The notes under the pieces: model-generated
Databases searched by the model: none
What the model saw: only the letters and a program-made list of their open reading frames with translations
What the model was told of the DNA's origin: nothing
NCBI GenBank assembly: GCA_014529385.2
Contig: CM043958.1
Span: 77,732,169-77,796,168 of the forward strand
DNA from: Adiantum capillus-veneris
Lineage: Eukaryota; Streptophyta; Polypodiopsida; Polypodiales; Pteridaceae
Length of the DNA stretch: 64,000 nucleotides
Reading direction: 5' to 3'
Program-made: the position numbers and the translations under genes
In this document: positions 23,640-34,939 of the stretch, in pieces
Layout of the letters: each line of letters starts with the position of its first letter
Numbering within the stretch: the stretch's first letter is position 1

Positions 23640-24335
23640 TACTAACTTTTTAAGATTACACATTACTCCTACTTGTAATTGCATTGATCATATGGAGTTT
23701 ACGTCACAATTTGATAAATTTGGCTCACACATGTGTACTTCAAACTTAGACATTTGCGAGGATCATAAGATTCTTGCTTTGCTTAACAAAGGATTAAATC
23801 ATATTCCTCTCCCTCCACTTAACCTTCACTTAGCCTTTGCTGCCCTTCATAATTGCTTAACCAACTTGGTTAATAAAATCCAAATGGAGTGAGAGGTAAT
23901 CCACTCCCTCTCTCAACTAATTTTTCACACTTTTTCGAGCAAAGTAGTAAACTTGAACCCACGGTGGCTTAGTACTGACACTACTTGGTATACTCTCGAT
24001 ATACGCACAAAAATTAGAGATCTTTCATCTAAATTCATGATTGTGGGACTGGACAAGGCTGAAAATATAGCCACAATTATTTGTAAATAGCTGGTGCACT
24101 TGGCTGCACTAGAAAGATTGAATGGTGATGAATTCTTCATTTCTTCTCTTAACCCAAATGATACTGGGATTTTACTTACAACTCGACTTCAAGAAGTAGG
24201 TTACAATCATGTTAACAAAAAACTAATTGTACTATTTCCTACTTACAAAGCACATAAACATAAATTTAGATGGATCTTAGATTCCTCAAATGGATTTTAT
24301 ACAAAAATTACAAATTTCAAAGTCCATGACTAAAT
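23640..24335 (+). pseudogene. Probable Penelope-like element RT relic
   Basis: One plus-strand frame, interrupted by a few stops, reads ILALLNKGLNHIPLPPLN, then GLDKAENIATIICK, then LFPTYKAHKHKFRWILDSSN. The order LxKGLxFxP, then a DK-containing block, then a KxHKxxxKFRxI block is the layout I know from the N-terminal part of Penelope-like reverse transcriptases. The catalytic DD region and the GIY-YIG endonuclease are not seen downstream before 24540. A diverged relative of another RT class cannot be excluded. It is degenerate and truncated. Confidence 0.45.
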
Positions 24336-24539
24336 GTCTTATCTACCTTATAATGTACTCCTCTAGTGACTCCCTTATGGAATTTGAAGAAATCTCTAAA
24401 CTAATTAACAAGCTCATGCACAATGGGTTTCTAAAACCTAAAATAATAAATACCATTATTCAATCTCTTAATAAAATTGATTGGCCTAGGACTAAAGCCA
24501 ACACAAACACCATCATCTCTCTCATGAGGCAATAGGTCC

Positions 24540-27500
24540 CACTCTATGGGGCCTATTGCCTCATACGGAGAGGTTGTCTCATACAGTGACTGTGCATGGG
24601 TTTGGGCGGGAACACACACACACAGACACACACACACACACATTGTTTATGAACACAATATTAACTCCTTTTGCCTCACATTGTTTTTGGACATTGAGCT
24701 ACGAAGTTAAATTATAGGAACTTACCTGCTAAGTTATAGTCTTAACCTTTTCTCACTACGACTACTCAAACCTCACCTTGGCACTATATTATAGCCAAGG
24801 ACAAATCTTTAGTTAGTGGTTTTTTTAAACAAAAAACCGAAAGATAAATACTAGTTTTTTAAAGTAAAAAGTTTCAAAATTTTGAAAAAGGAGAAATGAT
24901 TAAAGGCTTTTTTTCTTTCCCCCTTTTTTCACTAAATAAGGAAAATAATGTTTTCCTTAGATAAAACTTTCACTGAGTAGTTAAAAATCTTTTTCTACCA
25001 CATGTTTTGGCAAATCATTAACCCTGCAAATGAGGATTCGTGATCAAAAACATAGTTTTTGTTTTGACTACTAACTTTATATCCTCTTTGGGGTAGACAC
25101 CCCTGCTCAAGGTGGGAACCACATACTATTTCAAAACTTTAATATAATTTATTTATTTTTAAAGGAAAACCTAGTGGATTTGATTTCAGCCCTGCAAAAA
25201 GCAACTCCAACAAAAACTGCCTCGCCTGGACAAATGCATAACAAATAAACTAGCGATGACAAGCTCACGTTCCATGTCGTTTCTGATTCCTCGTTGTGTA
25301 CACACACACACACACACACATTTCTAGGAATAGTGTGTTAATATCCTTGTGGTATTATTTACTGGGGACTAATTGACCTAGGTATTTTCATATGGAATAG
25401 CTCATATGGGCCTATGATGCCCTATACTATGTATTACCTGAGGGTGGTAACCTTGTATGAAGGTAGAACTGGTGAAGGTCTCCTTGGGACTTATTTGCTA
25501 CAAAACTCTCGGCCAAACATGGTTACATAGGTATTCTAGGATACAAGATTGAAATTGTTAATCACACTCTTAAATTCCCATGCAAAGGTTATACCTTCAT
25601 AAATAATCCTGTCATTTTAATTTGATTTACTAAGGACTATTACCCTCTATTGTTATTTAATATGTTCTCACACACACACCCGCACGCACACACACACACA
25701 CACACACACATTTGCGCTCTATTGTGTTATTTAAAGCACCAAATTGTTGTAGCAAACAAAGTTGCACTGAAGCTACTCACTCTTGCACAATTATGGTATT
25801 AGAGCCCATGCATGGTTGTGCTCTGTGCTATTGTTACCTTCACAAGAGGCGTTATTTTTCCAGCAAGTGGTAGAAGAAAAGCTAATAGGATTTACTCTGA
25901 ACACATTTACACACAAGCTTACAATCAATACTTAGTAACAAGTTCTACTGACGACGCTTCACACAAATCCAACCATCATAACTACAAGTATTGGAAGAAA
26001 GCAAAAAACCCGTAATCAACTTCACATAAATGGAAGAAAACTCAATTTCCTTTGATAAAAACGCATTGGCCTCGGCTTCCCAAGTTATTGATAATATTTT
26101 TTCTCACTCTCGTTGGCCTTAGTTTCATTGGCTATATTTCAACAGAGTGATATTGTACATTCATACTTGCATAGTTCATTTAATGCTATGGCCAAAGGTA
26201 GAAGTTTCCCTTTTTATTGATAAGAATTTATATTGCTTTCCATTATAGAAAAAGTAATATATTGTTTAGTAAAAGTGATGACTAAAAATCCTTTACTTTT
26301 ACTTATGCTTCAATCGAATATTTTTTTTGAGGTCAACTTTGAATAGATTGCAGATTGTCATAGTTGTAGCAATTTTTTGATTGTCCATAAGCTTAGTAGG
26401 CTATTGTATATCCATATAAAGGTGTGATTTAGGAGTTAAAAGTAATTCTTATTTATAGAAATGAATAGTCAAGCAAATAAAGCATTAACTCCATTTTTAC
26501 ATAAAGTACTCTAATAAACACTTTTTCAAAGATTGTTACTATAATCACGAGTATTTCCATCTATCAATTAGCTAAACATTATGCCTGACACTAACCCATA
26601 ATTGTACTCATTATAAGCTATTTGTGATAGAGTCTATTCCTACCCTTAAACATGGTATGAAGTATTCCATAAACAAAGTTTGTATACACATCATTGTAGT
26701 ATCTACTCCTTCCAACCATATGCATATATGGCTCTAGATAAGAAGTTTATGTCATCTTTGAACAATTTTGAATGCATGGATAAGAGGGACATGGATAACA
26801 AGTGTTGCGTCCGTCCTATGCCTGCATTCCATGCCTAAACAAAAATGCTAATCATTTTTTTGTTTGCATGATGCTTGCAAGGAAGGATTCTGGCTTCTTT
26901 TTTTTTTGAATTCAAATGATGTTCTACAAGATGAAGCAGGAAAACATATAATGCTGCTACTTCATTTTTTTCTTCCTAGATGTGATAAAACATCAAAATT
27001 CTATTTCAAATGTACATATATTTAATGGAAAAAATGTATGTGCCCATTTCTATTTATCTTTGTCAATTCTCTTTTTGAATCATATGGTTCAAGTTGTGAA
27101 AAAGATATATAGATTAATACTTCAACACACATCTCCCACTTCGGCGTCGACTCCTTGCGCAGCATCGACATCAAGTCCTTGAGCGAGAGAAACATTTTAT
27201 ATCTCTCAAAACAAGCCTTTCAATTTCCACATCAACATTGGCATCGTTTTTTTTTTTTGGCATTTTTTGGGCTTCTTGGCAAGCTAGCCCGCAAGCTAGT
27301 TAATTAGCGGCTCCATCCGATGATGGAGGCATGGCATTGGCTTTGGATTGACATCGACACACATGTTCTACACTGGCTCATAGGTTTATAGGGGGACACG
27401 GTCGTGTATGTATTACTATGGATTACCAATTCTCTGCATTTTTCAAAGAGATTGTGGTATGCTATATGCCTCTGGCATTGATGTATGACATCTGTGGTCG

Positions 27501-28304
27501 AGTTTTGAGACTTTGAGTCTCTAGTCTACATGAATTCAACCTAGTTGTCTTACTTCAAACAGAGTTTTATAGGTATTTTGTTGGATATAGGTCTATAAGG
27601 TAGATTTTGATACAATTTATAGATTTTCTTTGGGAGTATGCATGCTACATGTGTAGTAGGAACTTACAAGTGCTATGTGTACTCTTTTGAGAGTTTTATC
27701 CCCGCATATTTTACGACTTACTACTTGCATCTCATCTAACACTTATTTGTACATGGTTCACTCATTTACGTTGAGTGGTGGACACTATCCTCGTATATTG
27801 TTTGAGTCATTCTTTGGAATTTTGGTAGTTACCCGGCCTTTTATGAGACTTGGTTTAGAAGATAGTTCTTTCTAAGGCTTGAGTATAGTTTTTGTGTCTA
27901 TTGAGCTTTTTGAAGGGTCACGGTGAGGTTTTCTCTGCACTGGGGTATTCTCAAATGTTGATATACTTTCAATGATACAAGTTTGTTGGAGCGACCCTCT
28001 TGTGAGGTCTTCCCGTAGGTTATGTATACAGAGGGTTAGGTGCATTTGACACCATGTTGGTGGTCTATTTGGATCAGCTTTGCCTTGGTTTATGCACAGT
28101 TTACCTACATGTCAATATTTTGTTGATTTTATGTGCATCATGGATTAAGTTTTAGCTCCTTATATAGAGGAGACTTTGCCATGATTTTTTTGCAATTTTA
28201 CTTTATGCATTTTTTTGGTATTTTGAGCCCCATTTTGACTTGAGATTTTGTTTCTATTACAAAGGAGATTTTTACCAAAATTTCTCAAGATTCTTGCCAT
28301 AGTG
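24540..28304. other. Long AT-rich intergenic region with (CA)n tracts
   Basis: No gene recognised. CA runs occur near 24610-24642, 25298-25320 and 25672-25710. Possible remains of an older copia element surround 25794. Segments at 27400-28300 may be leader or LTR sequence of the copia element whose gag starts at 32861, since the younger copia insertion separates the two. I cannot find its LTR ends. Confidence 0.5.
25794..25805 (+). promoter_or_regulatory. Relic tRNA-iMet primer binding site
   Basis: TGGTATTAGAGC differs by one base from the initiator-Met primer site TGGTATCAGAGC seen at 28538 and 45359. It lies just after a possible LTR-like CA end. No flanking LTR could be delimited, so this is tentative. 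Confidence 0.35.
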
Positions 28305-28309
28305 TTCAA
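28305..28309. other. Target site duplication TTCAA, left copy
   Basis: TTCAA precedes the copia 5' LTR and is repeated exactly at 32845-32849 after the 3' LTR. Confidence 0.93.
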
Positions 28310-28535
28310 TGTTACCATATACATGTGGTAGTGATGTGTGTGAACACACTAGGACCGCCGGGGCATTTTTTCCCTCTTTAGGAGGTTTTTTCCCCGTGCA
28401 TTGTATATACGCCCATCACTCTAGGGCTATCTATCTTTCCATTGCACACTAAGTAACACACTCTCTATTGTGTGCCTTAAGCTTCCTTCGTCTTCTCCAA
28501 GCTGTGTGCGTTTCTCTGCAACCCTAATTCCAACA
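28310..28535 (+). repeat. Copia 5' LTR
   Basis: It runs from TGTTACCATATACATG to AACCCTAATTCCAACA. A TATA-like ATTGTATATACG sits near 28398-28409 and is the likely promoter. Confidence 0.95.
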
Positions 28536-28537
28536 AT

Positions 28538-28549
28538 TGGTATCAGAGC
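28538..28549 (+). promoter_or_regulatory. tRNA-iMet primer binding site
   Basis: TGGTATCAGAGC two bases after the 5' LTR is the standard initiator-Met primer site of plant copia elements. Confidence 0.92.
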
Positions 28550-28837
28550 AGGTCACATCCTCCCGGGCTTAGTCGCCAGCTGCTCCAGCACACGCCTGCT
28601 CACTTTCTCCGATTTCAGTGAGCTTTGGCGAGCGTTCGCAGGTCAACAAATATTTTGGGCAAACTCGAAGAGCTTGGTCGGCTCAGAATTTTGATTTGGG
28701 CTCATTTTGGCCTCCGTTTCCACTACATGCAGTACTGCACAGGCTATTTCATCATTTTGTGCAGAATTTTTATCAGTGCCGTTTTCTACATAACAGGTGC
28801 CTTATAGTCTTCTACGGTTTGTGCTATATAGCACAGG

Positions 28838-29287
28838 TTGTTCCCGCTCCGTTTCTCCTATTTTCAGGCAGTTTTCACATTAGGTGCGGCATTTACCATC
28901 GCTGACAACAGCAACACAGATTTCACATTAGGTGCAGCATTTACCATCGCTGACAACAGCAACACAGATGTGTTCAAGATGTTTGCTGCTGAGGACAGGT
29001 TGGATGGGGACAACTACCCTATGTGGGATTATATGATGCAACATGTTCTTGTGTCAAAGGGTGTCTGGAACATTGTGCAGGGCATTGATGTACATCCAAG
29101 TTCTGAGGATGTAGGCGATGTTGAGGATGTTGCAGGTCTTGCTGCAAGGATTGTTGTTGTTAGAGTTGTTTTGCCTACGGTAGAACAAGCTCATTGGGAT
29201 GTTAAGGATGCGCATGCTCATGCATTGATTGCGCTGTCTATGAAGTGCACCATTGTTCCTCACCATTGTTGCAGAATGGGCTTTTAG
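28838..29287 (+). pseudogene. Copia gag, internally deleted
   Basis: This 149-codon frame includes the copia gag start region (DRLDGDNYPMWDYMMQHVLVS and ALIALSMKC). It contains an exact-looking 48-bp tandem duplication (28873-28920 and 28921-28968, one substitution between copies), encoding FTLGAAFTIADNSNTD twice. After LSMKC the sequence jumps to just before the protease. The central gag and the CCHC zinc knuckle are absent, and the junction contains a repeated ACCATTGTT, which suggests deletion between short direct repeats. Such a gag could not be expected to assemble or package RNA. Confidence 0.75.
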
Positions 29288-29660
29288 TGCAGAGTGCACT
29301 TACAATCCTATTGTCCATGATGCACGCTTGTCAGTTGCTACAGATTCACATGTGTGGTATTTCGACAGTGGTGCTACAAAGCACATTACCTCACATCGTG
29401 AATTGTTTACCTCTCTCGAGTCTGTCCCTCATGGGAATTCAGTCACTTGTGCCAACAACGCCTCTTTTCCAGTTCAGGGATTTGGAAAGATTGTGCTCAC
29501 TGCTGCTAATGGCAGTTCCTTCACACTTGTTGATGCACTTTATGTACCTGGGATCAAGAAGAATCTCTCGTCTGTATCCGCACTTGCTAGACTTGGACTT
29601 GTACTCAAATTTGTGGTGACAGATGTACAGTTCATGATCTCAATTTTGGTGATGAAATTG
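29253..29660 (+). pseudogene. Copia protease region
   Basis: In a frame different from gag, it reads WYFDSGATKHITSHR, the copia-type aspartic protease signature with its catalytic Asp. Then come FGKIVLTAANG and VDALYVPGIKKNLSSVSALA. Frame is lost near 29640; the correct continuation (DEIVASGLL, GLYKLPLYD) is in the next frame. Confidence 0.8.
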
Positions 29661-29674
29661 TTGCATCTGGGCTT

Positions 29675-30655
29675 TTGTGCCGTGGGCTGTATAAGCTCCC
29701 TTTGTATGACAAGTGTGGACAAAATTTTGCAAATGCTGTTGCAGATTCAAGAGCTATTTCAGATGCAAAACTATTGCATGCACGTTTTGGTCATCTAAAT
29801 TTTTCCAGTTTGCTGCGTTTGCAGAAATCTGATATGGTTGCTTCTTTGCCGCCTCTTGAAGCACCTGTCAAACATGTTTGTGAAGGCTGTATTTTGGGTA
29901 AGATGCAGCGTTCTAAATTTCCAAAGGATGGTTCAGTTCGGGCCACATGCAGGTTGCAGCTTGTGCATAGTGATGTTTGTGGGCCCATGCAAACTCCATC
30001 CTTGGGCAATTACCTGTACTTCGTGACTTTCATTGATGATTACTCCAGGCATGCATGGGTATTTCCGCTTAAAGTGAAGTCCGAAGTTTTTATGTGCTTC
30101 AAACAATTTCTGGCTATGGCTGAAAATGTCTCGAAATGTACTATGGGCACCCTCCGTTCAGATCGAGGGGGGGAGTATATGTCTCATGAATTTAATGCAT
30201 TTCTGGCTAGTCATGGGATAAAACACCAATGTACAGTGCCTTATACACCTTAACAAAATGGTGTTGCTGAGAGGAAAAACAGGTCACTTACGGAAATGGC
30301 ACGATGTACGGTCAAAAGTCAAGCTTTGCCGCATTCTTTTTGGCTTGAGGCCATCATGTGTGCCACTTATGTACTTAACAGGTGTCCTATGAAAGCTTTG
30401 CAGTCTATTACTCCATATAAAGCATGGCATGATAGAAATCCTTTTATTGAGCACATGCGTGTTTTTGGTTGTTTGGCATATGCTTTGGTGCCACAAGTGC
30501 AGCGCAGAAAATTGGATGATAAGGCTGTCAAATGTATTTTTGTTGTATATAGTGCTGAAAGCAAAGGTTACAGGTTGTATCATCCGCAAAAAAAACGTAT
30601 TCTGGTTTCTCGTGATGTAGTGTTTGTGGAAGATTCTGTTCAGCCCTTGTTGTGA
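29675..30655 (+). pseudogene. Copia GAG-pre-integrase and integrase
   Basis: It begins with the pre-integrase zinc-binding region: LLHARFGHLN and CEGCILGKMQRSKF give the H-H-C-C pattern. Next are LVHSDVCGPM (catalytic D), FIDDYSRHAWVF, LRSDRGGEYMS (second D) and NGVAERKNRSL (catalytic E). A TAA at 30251-30253 replaces the first Gln of QQNGVAERK, one base from CAA. The C-terminal part (RVFGCLAYALVP, KGYRLYHP) is intact up to a TGA at 30653. All catalytic residues remain readable, so damage is limited to single bases. Confidence 0.85.
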
Positions 30656-30700
30656 TGTACTAGAGACAGTAATGTAAGCTCACATGACATTTATGACACT

Positions 30701-32689
30701 TTGTTGCCTCTTTTCAGTGGTGGAAATACCAATGTAATTTCTAATGAGGCAAATGTACAGCCTATGGGGGTTTCTGAAAATGTTCTAGATCAGCCTATTA
30801 CTGATGCAGATGTACATGTTGTACTTGATGAGGAAAGGGCTGAAAATGAGCAGGCTAGAGGTATGCCAAAATGGCTGGTGCACACTTTGCGTGACAGTAA
30901 ATTGGATGCACCTTTGACTAGTCGTACTCATTCAAGCTCTCGCCATGCATCTTATGCATCAGATTGTTATGCTTTGGCTGTGTCTAGCTTACATGATGTT
31001 GAGGAGCCTCTGTCTTTTGATGAAGCACAGAATTCAGAAATATGGATGGCTGCCATGCAATCAGAATATGATGCACTTATAGAAAATGACACATGGACTT
31101 TATGTGATTTGCCTCCTGGCAAAAAGGCCATTGGTATAAAGTGGGTTTACAAGTTGAAACGCAAGCCGGATGGTGAGATCGATCGCCATAAGGCTCGACT
31201 TATTGCAAAAGGTTATGCACAGCAAAAAGGCATAGATTATGAAGAGACTTTTGCTCCCACTTGTCGTATGACTACTGTACGTTTTCTATGTGCATTGGCA
31301 GCTCATTTTGGTTGGGATGTACATCAATCAGACATTGTTACTGCTTTCTTGAATGGTGACATATTTGAGGAAGTTTATGTAACGCAGCCTCGTGGTTTTG
31401 TCATAAAAGGACAAGAGGACAAAGTGTGCAGATGTAAGAAGGCTTTGTATGGGTTGAAGCAATCTCCTCGTGCTTGGTATGAGAAAGCTGACACTCATTT
31501 GGTTAAACGAGGCTTTCGTAACAATCCAACAGAAAGCACATTGTATGTAAAGCGTGAGGGTGATGTACTTCTCATTGTGGTTCTTTATGTTGATGATTTG
31601 TTGATCACTGGACCAAATGAGAGACATATTGCTGAATTTAAGGCTGATTTGAATGCTACTTTCAAGATGAAAGATTTGGGGCTGTTGCATCATTATTTGG
31701 GTATACAGTTTAAGCAGTGTGATGGTGGTATTGCCTTGTGTCAGAAAAGTTACATAGAGACATTGCTATGTAAGTTTGGACTTGAGGATTGCAAACCTAT
31801 TGCCACTCCCATGGAAACAGGTTTGAAGTTGAGTCTACATGATGCTGGCGATCCTGCTGATGTCACTCTTTACCAAATTGTTGTTGGCTGCCTCATTTAT
31901 GTATGCAACACGAGGCCGGATATTCAGTTTGCAGTCTCACAGGTCAGCAGATTTATGCATAGCCCAGGGTCTAAGCATTGGCAGGCTGTCAAGAGGATTT
32001 TCCGCTACCTTAGTGGCACTTTACATCTTGGCTTGTTTTATCCCAAGGGGGAATCATTGCCGCCAGATTTACATGCTTTTTCGGACTCAGATTGGGCTGG
32101 TTGTTTTGACACGCGAGTGTTCACAAGTGGTTTTTGTTTCATGCTTGGCAGTTCATGTATATCATGGTTGAGCAAGAAGCAACCTACTGTGGCCACTTCG
32201 AGTTGTGAGGCTGAGTACAGGGCAGTCTTCACAGCTACGGTTGAGTGTGTATGGCTCAGACGCCTTATGGCTGATTTGGGTGTTGGACAGGACATTACCA
32301 ACACTATCTACACTGACAGTCAGAGCGCATTGGCAGTTGCGAGGAACCCAGTTTTTCATGCTCGCACAAAGCACATTGAGGTGCATTACCACTATGTCAG
32401 GGAGAGGCTCTCAGCAGGAGAGATCAGCTTGGCTTATGTGCCAACACAGAACAACCTTGCAGATCTTTTCACAAAGGCATTGTCTCGTGAGAAGCTTGAA
32501 GCTTTCCACAAAGCTTTGGGATTACTCCCCTTTGTGGACTCATCCAGTCCTCAGGGCATGGCACTTCTCTTTACTCATGTGCCAGCTCTCGTTCACCGCA
32601 TCACTCCAGGGGGGATTTGTTACCATATACATGTGGTAGTGATGTGTGTGAACACACTAGGACCGCCGGGGCATTTTTTCCCTCTTTAG
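30701..32689 (+). CDS. Copia reverse transcriptase-RNase H
   Basis: A continuous 662-codon frame. The RT domain has WVYKLKRKPDGEIDRHKARL, DIVTAFLNGD, YGLKQSPRAWYE and the catalytic LYVDDLLITG. RNase H follows with all key acidic residues: AFSDSDWAG (D), SSCEAEYRA (E) and YTDSQSALAVARNPV (D). Then come TKHIEVHYHYVRE and NLADLFTKAL, the usual copia end. The last stretch of the frame runs into the 3' LTR; the true C-terminus is probably shortly before 32600. It lies downstream of a stop at 30653 and would normally be made as part of one polyprotein, so it is unlikely to be expressed from this copy. Confidence 0.9.
   Translation: MLPLFSGGNTNVISNEANVQPMGVSENVLDQPITDADVHVVLDEERAENEQARGMPKWLVHTLRDSKLDAPLTSRTHSSSRHASYASDCYALAVSSLHDVEEPLSFDEAQNSEIWMAAMQSEYDALIENDTWTLCDLPPGKKAIGIKWVYKLKRKPDGEIDRHKARLIAKGYAQQKGIDYEETFAPTCRMTTVRFLCALAAHFGWDVHQSDIVTAFLNGDIFEEVYVTQPRGFVIKGQEDKVCRCKKALYGLKQSPRAWYEKADTHLVKRGFRNNPTESTLYVKREGDVLLIVVLYVDDLLITGPNERHIAEFKADLNATFKMKDLGLLHHYLGIQFKQCDGGIALCQKSYIETLLCKFGLEDCKPIATPMETGLKLSLHDAGDPADVTLYQIVVGCLIYVCNTRPDIQFAVSQVSRFMHSPGSKHWQAVKRIFRYLSGTLHLGLFYPKGESLPPDLHAFSDSDWAGCFDTRVFTSGFCFMLGSSCISWLSKKQPTVATSSCEAEYRAVFTATVECVWLRRLMADLGVGQDITNTIYTDSQSALAVARNPVFHARTKHIEVHYHYVRERLSAGEISLAYVPTQNNLADLFTKALSREKLEAFHKALGLLPFVDSSSPQGMALLFTHVPALVHRITPGGICYHIHVVVMCVNTLGPPGHFFPL
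32607..32615 (+). promoter_or_regulatory. Copia polypurine tract
   Basis: AGGGGGGA next to the 3' LTR start TGTTACC is the expected plus-strand primer. Confidence 0.7.
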
Positions 32690-32844
32690 GAGGTTTTTTC
32701 CCCCGTGCATTGTATATATGCCCATCACTCTAGGGCTATCTATCTTTCCATTGCACACTAAGTAACACACTCTCTATTGTGTGCCTTGAGCTTCCTTCGA
32801 CTTCTCCAAGCTGTGTGCGTTTCTCTGCAACCCTAATTCCAACA
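32618..32844 (+). repeat. Copia 3' LTR
   Basis: Near-identical to 28310-28535: one extra C near 32703, plus C/T, A/G and T/A differences. The TTCAA target copy follows at 32845-32849. Confidence 0.95.
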
Positions 32845-32860
32845 TTCAAGTCTTGCAGTT

Positions 32861-33000
32861 ATGGCCTCTTCTTGTGAGAAAGATGTGTACAACATAAGGA
32901 ATTTGGATGGCATTAACATTTCCATATGGAAAGAGCAAATTCATGATGCCGTAATCCAAAAACATTATTTGGAATCACTCTTTAATCTAATTTTGATATT
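32861..33000 (+). pseudogene. Older copia gag N-terminal fragment
   Basis: ATG at 32861 starts a short frame (MASSCEKD, then NLDGINISIWKEQIHDAV and YLESLF) with the look of a copia gag N-terminus. It is cut off after about 45 codons by degenerate sequence. The younger copia element inserted 16 bp upstream of its ATG. Confidence 0.5.
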
Positions 33001-34920
33001 GGTATCTTGCACAGTTGTCTAATAGTGTGCTTAAATTGTGAAAATTATCTCATAAGCTTAAGTTATTTTTATAAATTCTTCTTTTGATTTATTATCAAAT
33101 AAGAAAATTAAAATTGTAAGAAGTATTTGCGTTAAGAGTATGATTATGGCTTTCTTTCATCTTCTTGGCACCATGTTTGAACTATTATCTCATAAGTTTT
33201 CAAATTTTTGTGATTACTTTACATTTCAGTTTACTATCAAAGTTTAAAAACCCTAATGAATATTTCAACTAAAACTCTAATTATGATATTTTTATTACAG
33301 TAATCATGTGTTTCAACTCTATGAATCATCTCATAATTTTCCAAGTTCATTTAGTATATTCTCCATTTAATTTAAGGCTTAATTTTTAAAAAAATCTCCA
33401 ATAAATGTTTAAATTATAAATACAATTACTATATAATTATCATGGCTTGCTAACAATGTTAAAAATAAAAAAATTATCACATATTTTTCAAAGTTGATTT
33501 TGCGTATTTTTTCCTTTTAATCTAAATCTAAAATCACCTTTTTTCTATTCTAAAACTAGTAATATTATCAAAAAAATCAATTGAAAATTAAAGTTCTTAA
33601 ACATAATTAAAGCTTTGAAAATTAAATTTTCTATTAACTTAGTAATCCTTTAATTTTAATTAAATATATGAAAGTTTTAGCTTAATGTAATCTAATCAAA
33701 GAACTAATATTTTAGCATTTCAAATATATGAATGAAGTTAATTTATAATAAACAATATCTTAATACTTCTTAATTTATTATATAAATGTATAAAAATAAT
33801 CTTAGATAATTGTCATTCACTAATCTAAGCAATATAAGGTTAATCACCTTGATTACCTCACTAAAGTTTGTACTCTCATATAAGTGAATTTGAGTAGACT
33901 CTCTAAAGCTAAAGAAAATTTCAACATAGTCTTTGAGTTTCCGTGAATTTGTGAGAATTGGCTACCTTTTATTGACTTCTACCAACAAGCTTAAGTAGGC
34001 CCCTAACTCCAATCTTATCTATAAAGGTGACCCAATTTTTTTTCCTCATTTCTGTGTAAAAGCTTGTGTGCAATATGATATTCCCAAATCCAACTCTTTA
34101 TCATGCCTAATGTAGACTCAAGGTTGTAACCATGGTAGTTTCAATAGATATAATTCAGGCTCATCACGTGACAATAGCCATCACGAGGCATAATTTCTTG
34201 CAAGACCAATTCCTCATGCAAATCACTTCTATCTCTTACAAAGGTAAAAGAGCGTATCAACCATGACCAGATGCAAGTAGCCTTTTGTAAAATTATATGA
34301 CTAATAGAGGTATGGACTTTTTGTTTTTGCAAATTTCACAATATGTGAGAGGTTATATTAATATGAGAAAAACCATTACATAAGCACCATGCTCAATCCG
34401 AGCCATGGCCACATATATTCCACTAAGACTGAAAGTTAACCCTCAATATGTCGTGGACCTTACGAGAATGTCCGGGAGTTAGAGGACTCACAGGGAAGGT
34501 ATGCAAAATGATCCAAAGGTGAGTATGGAAACCTTTTTTTAGCAGTACTCACAAAAGTTAACTTTCTCTTCCATTGGAAGGTCATTATTCATTCCACCAA
34601 TTGAAATTGTTTCTAACTTATGGTCAAATTGATATGGTAACTCCTTCATGAATATAGAGGGAAGGATGATTTTTTTACTTTCAGACCCCAAAGCTTCTCA
34701 AGAGCATGGTTAATCATGGGCACCAACGACTTTTTAAAGAGAATTGGAAGAACAAGTGCTAGACTCTCTCTAGACTCTTATGCTAGTTTTTGTAGGGCCA
34801 TATTTATCTTTACTTGGTTAGCCTTAGAAAATTCCATGAAATGAACCCACGTTGCACATAATTGCTACGTTTGTGGAAGGCACACTACTTCTTGGATATT
34901 GATTACGCTTGTCTCTAGCA
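33001..34920. other. AT-rich intergenic region, no gene seen
   Basis: Very AT-rich from 33000 to 33850, then more mixed. No frame carries recognisable motifs. The last few hundred bases may contain unrecognised upstream parts of the PPR pseudogene. Confidence 0.5.
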
Positions 34921-34939
34921 CGCTACCTATCAAGCTTTG

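Larger units (their letters stand above)
28310..32844 (+). mobile_element. Full-length Ty1/copia retrotransposon
   Basis: A 4.5-kb element with 226/227-bp LTRs, perfect 5-bp duplication TTCAA, tRNA-iMet primer site and a polypurine tract. Its order of gag, protease, integrase, RT, RNase H is the copia order. Comparing the LTRs by eye gives three substitutions and one single-base indel, so insertion is fairly recent. It is nevertheless defective: gag is truncated, there is a frameshift near 29640, and stops occur at 30251 and 30653. RT and RNase H are open and complete. It landed in an older copia gag leader. Confidence 0.95.

Noticed and set aside
31328-32392. Minus-strand frames of 76-121 codons inside the copia RT region
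   Set aside because: They are shadows of the 662-codon plus-strand RT-RNase H frame.
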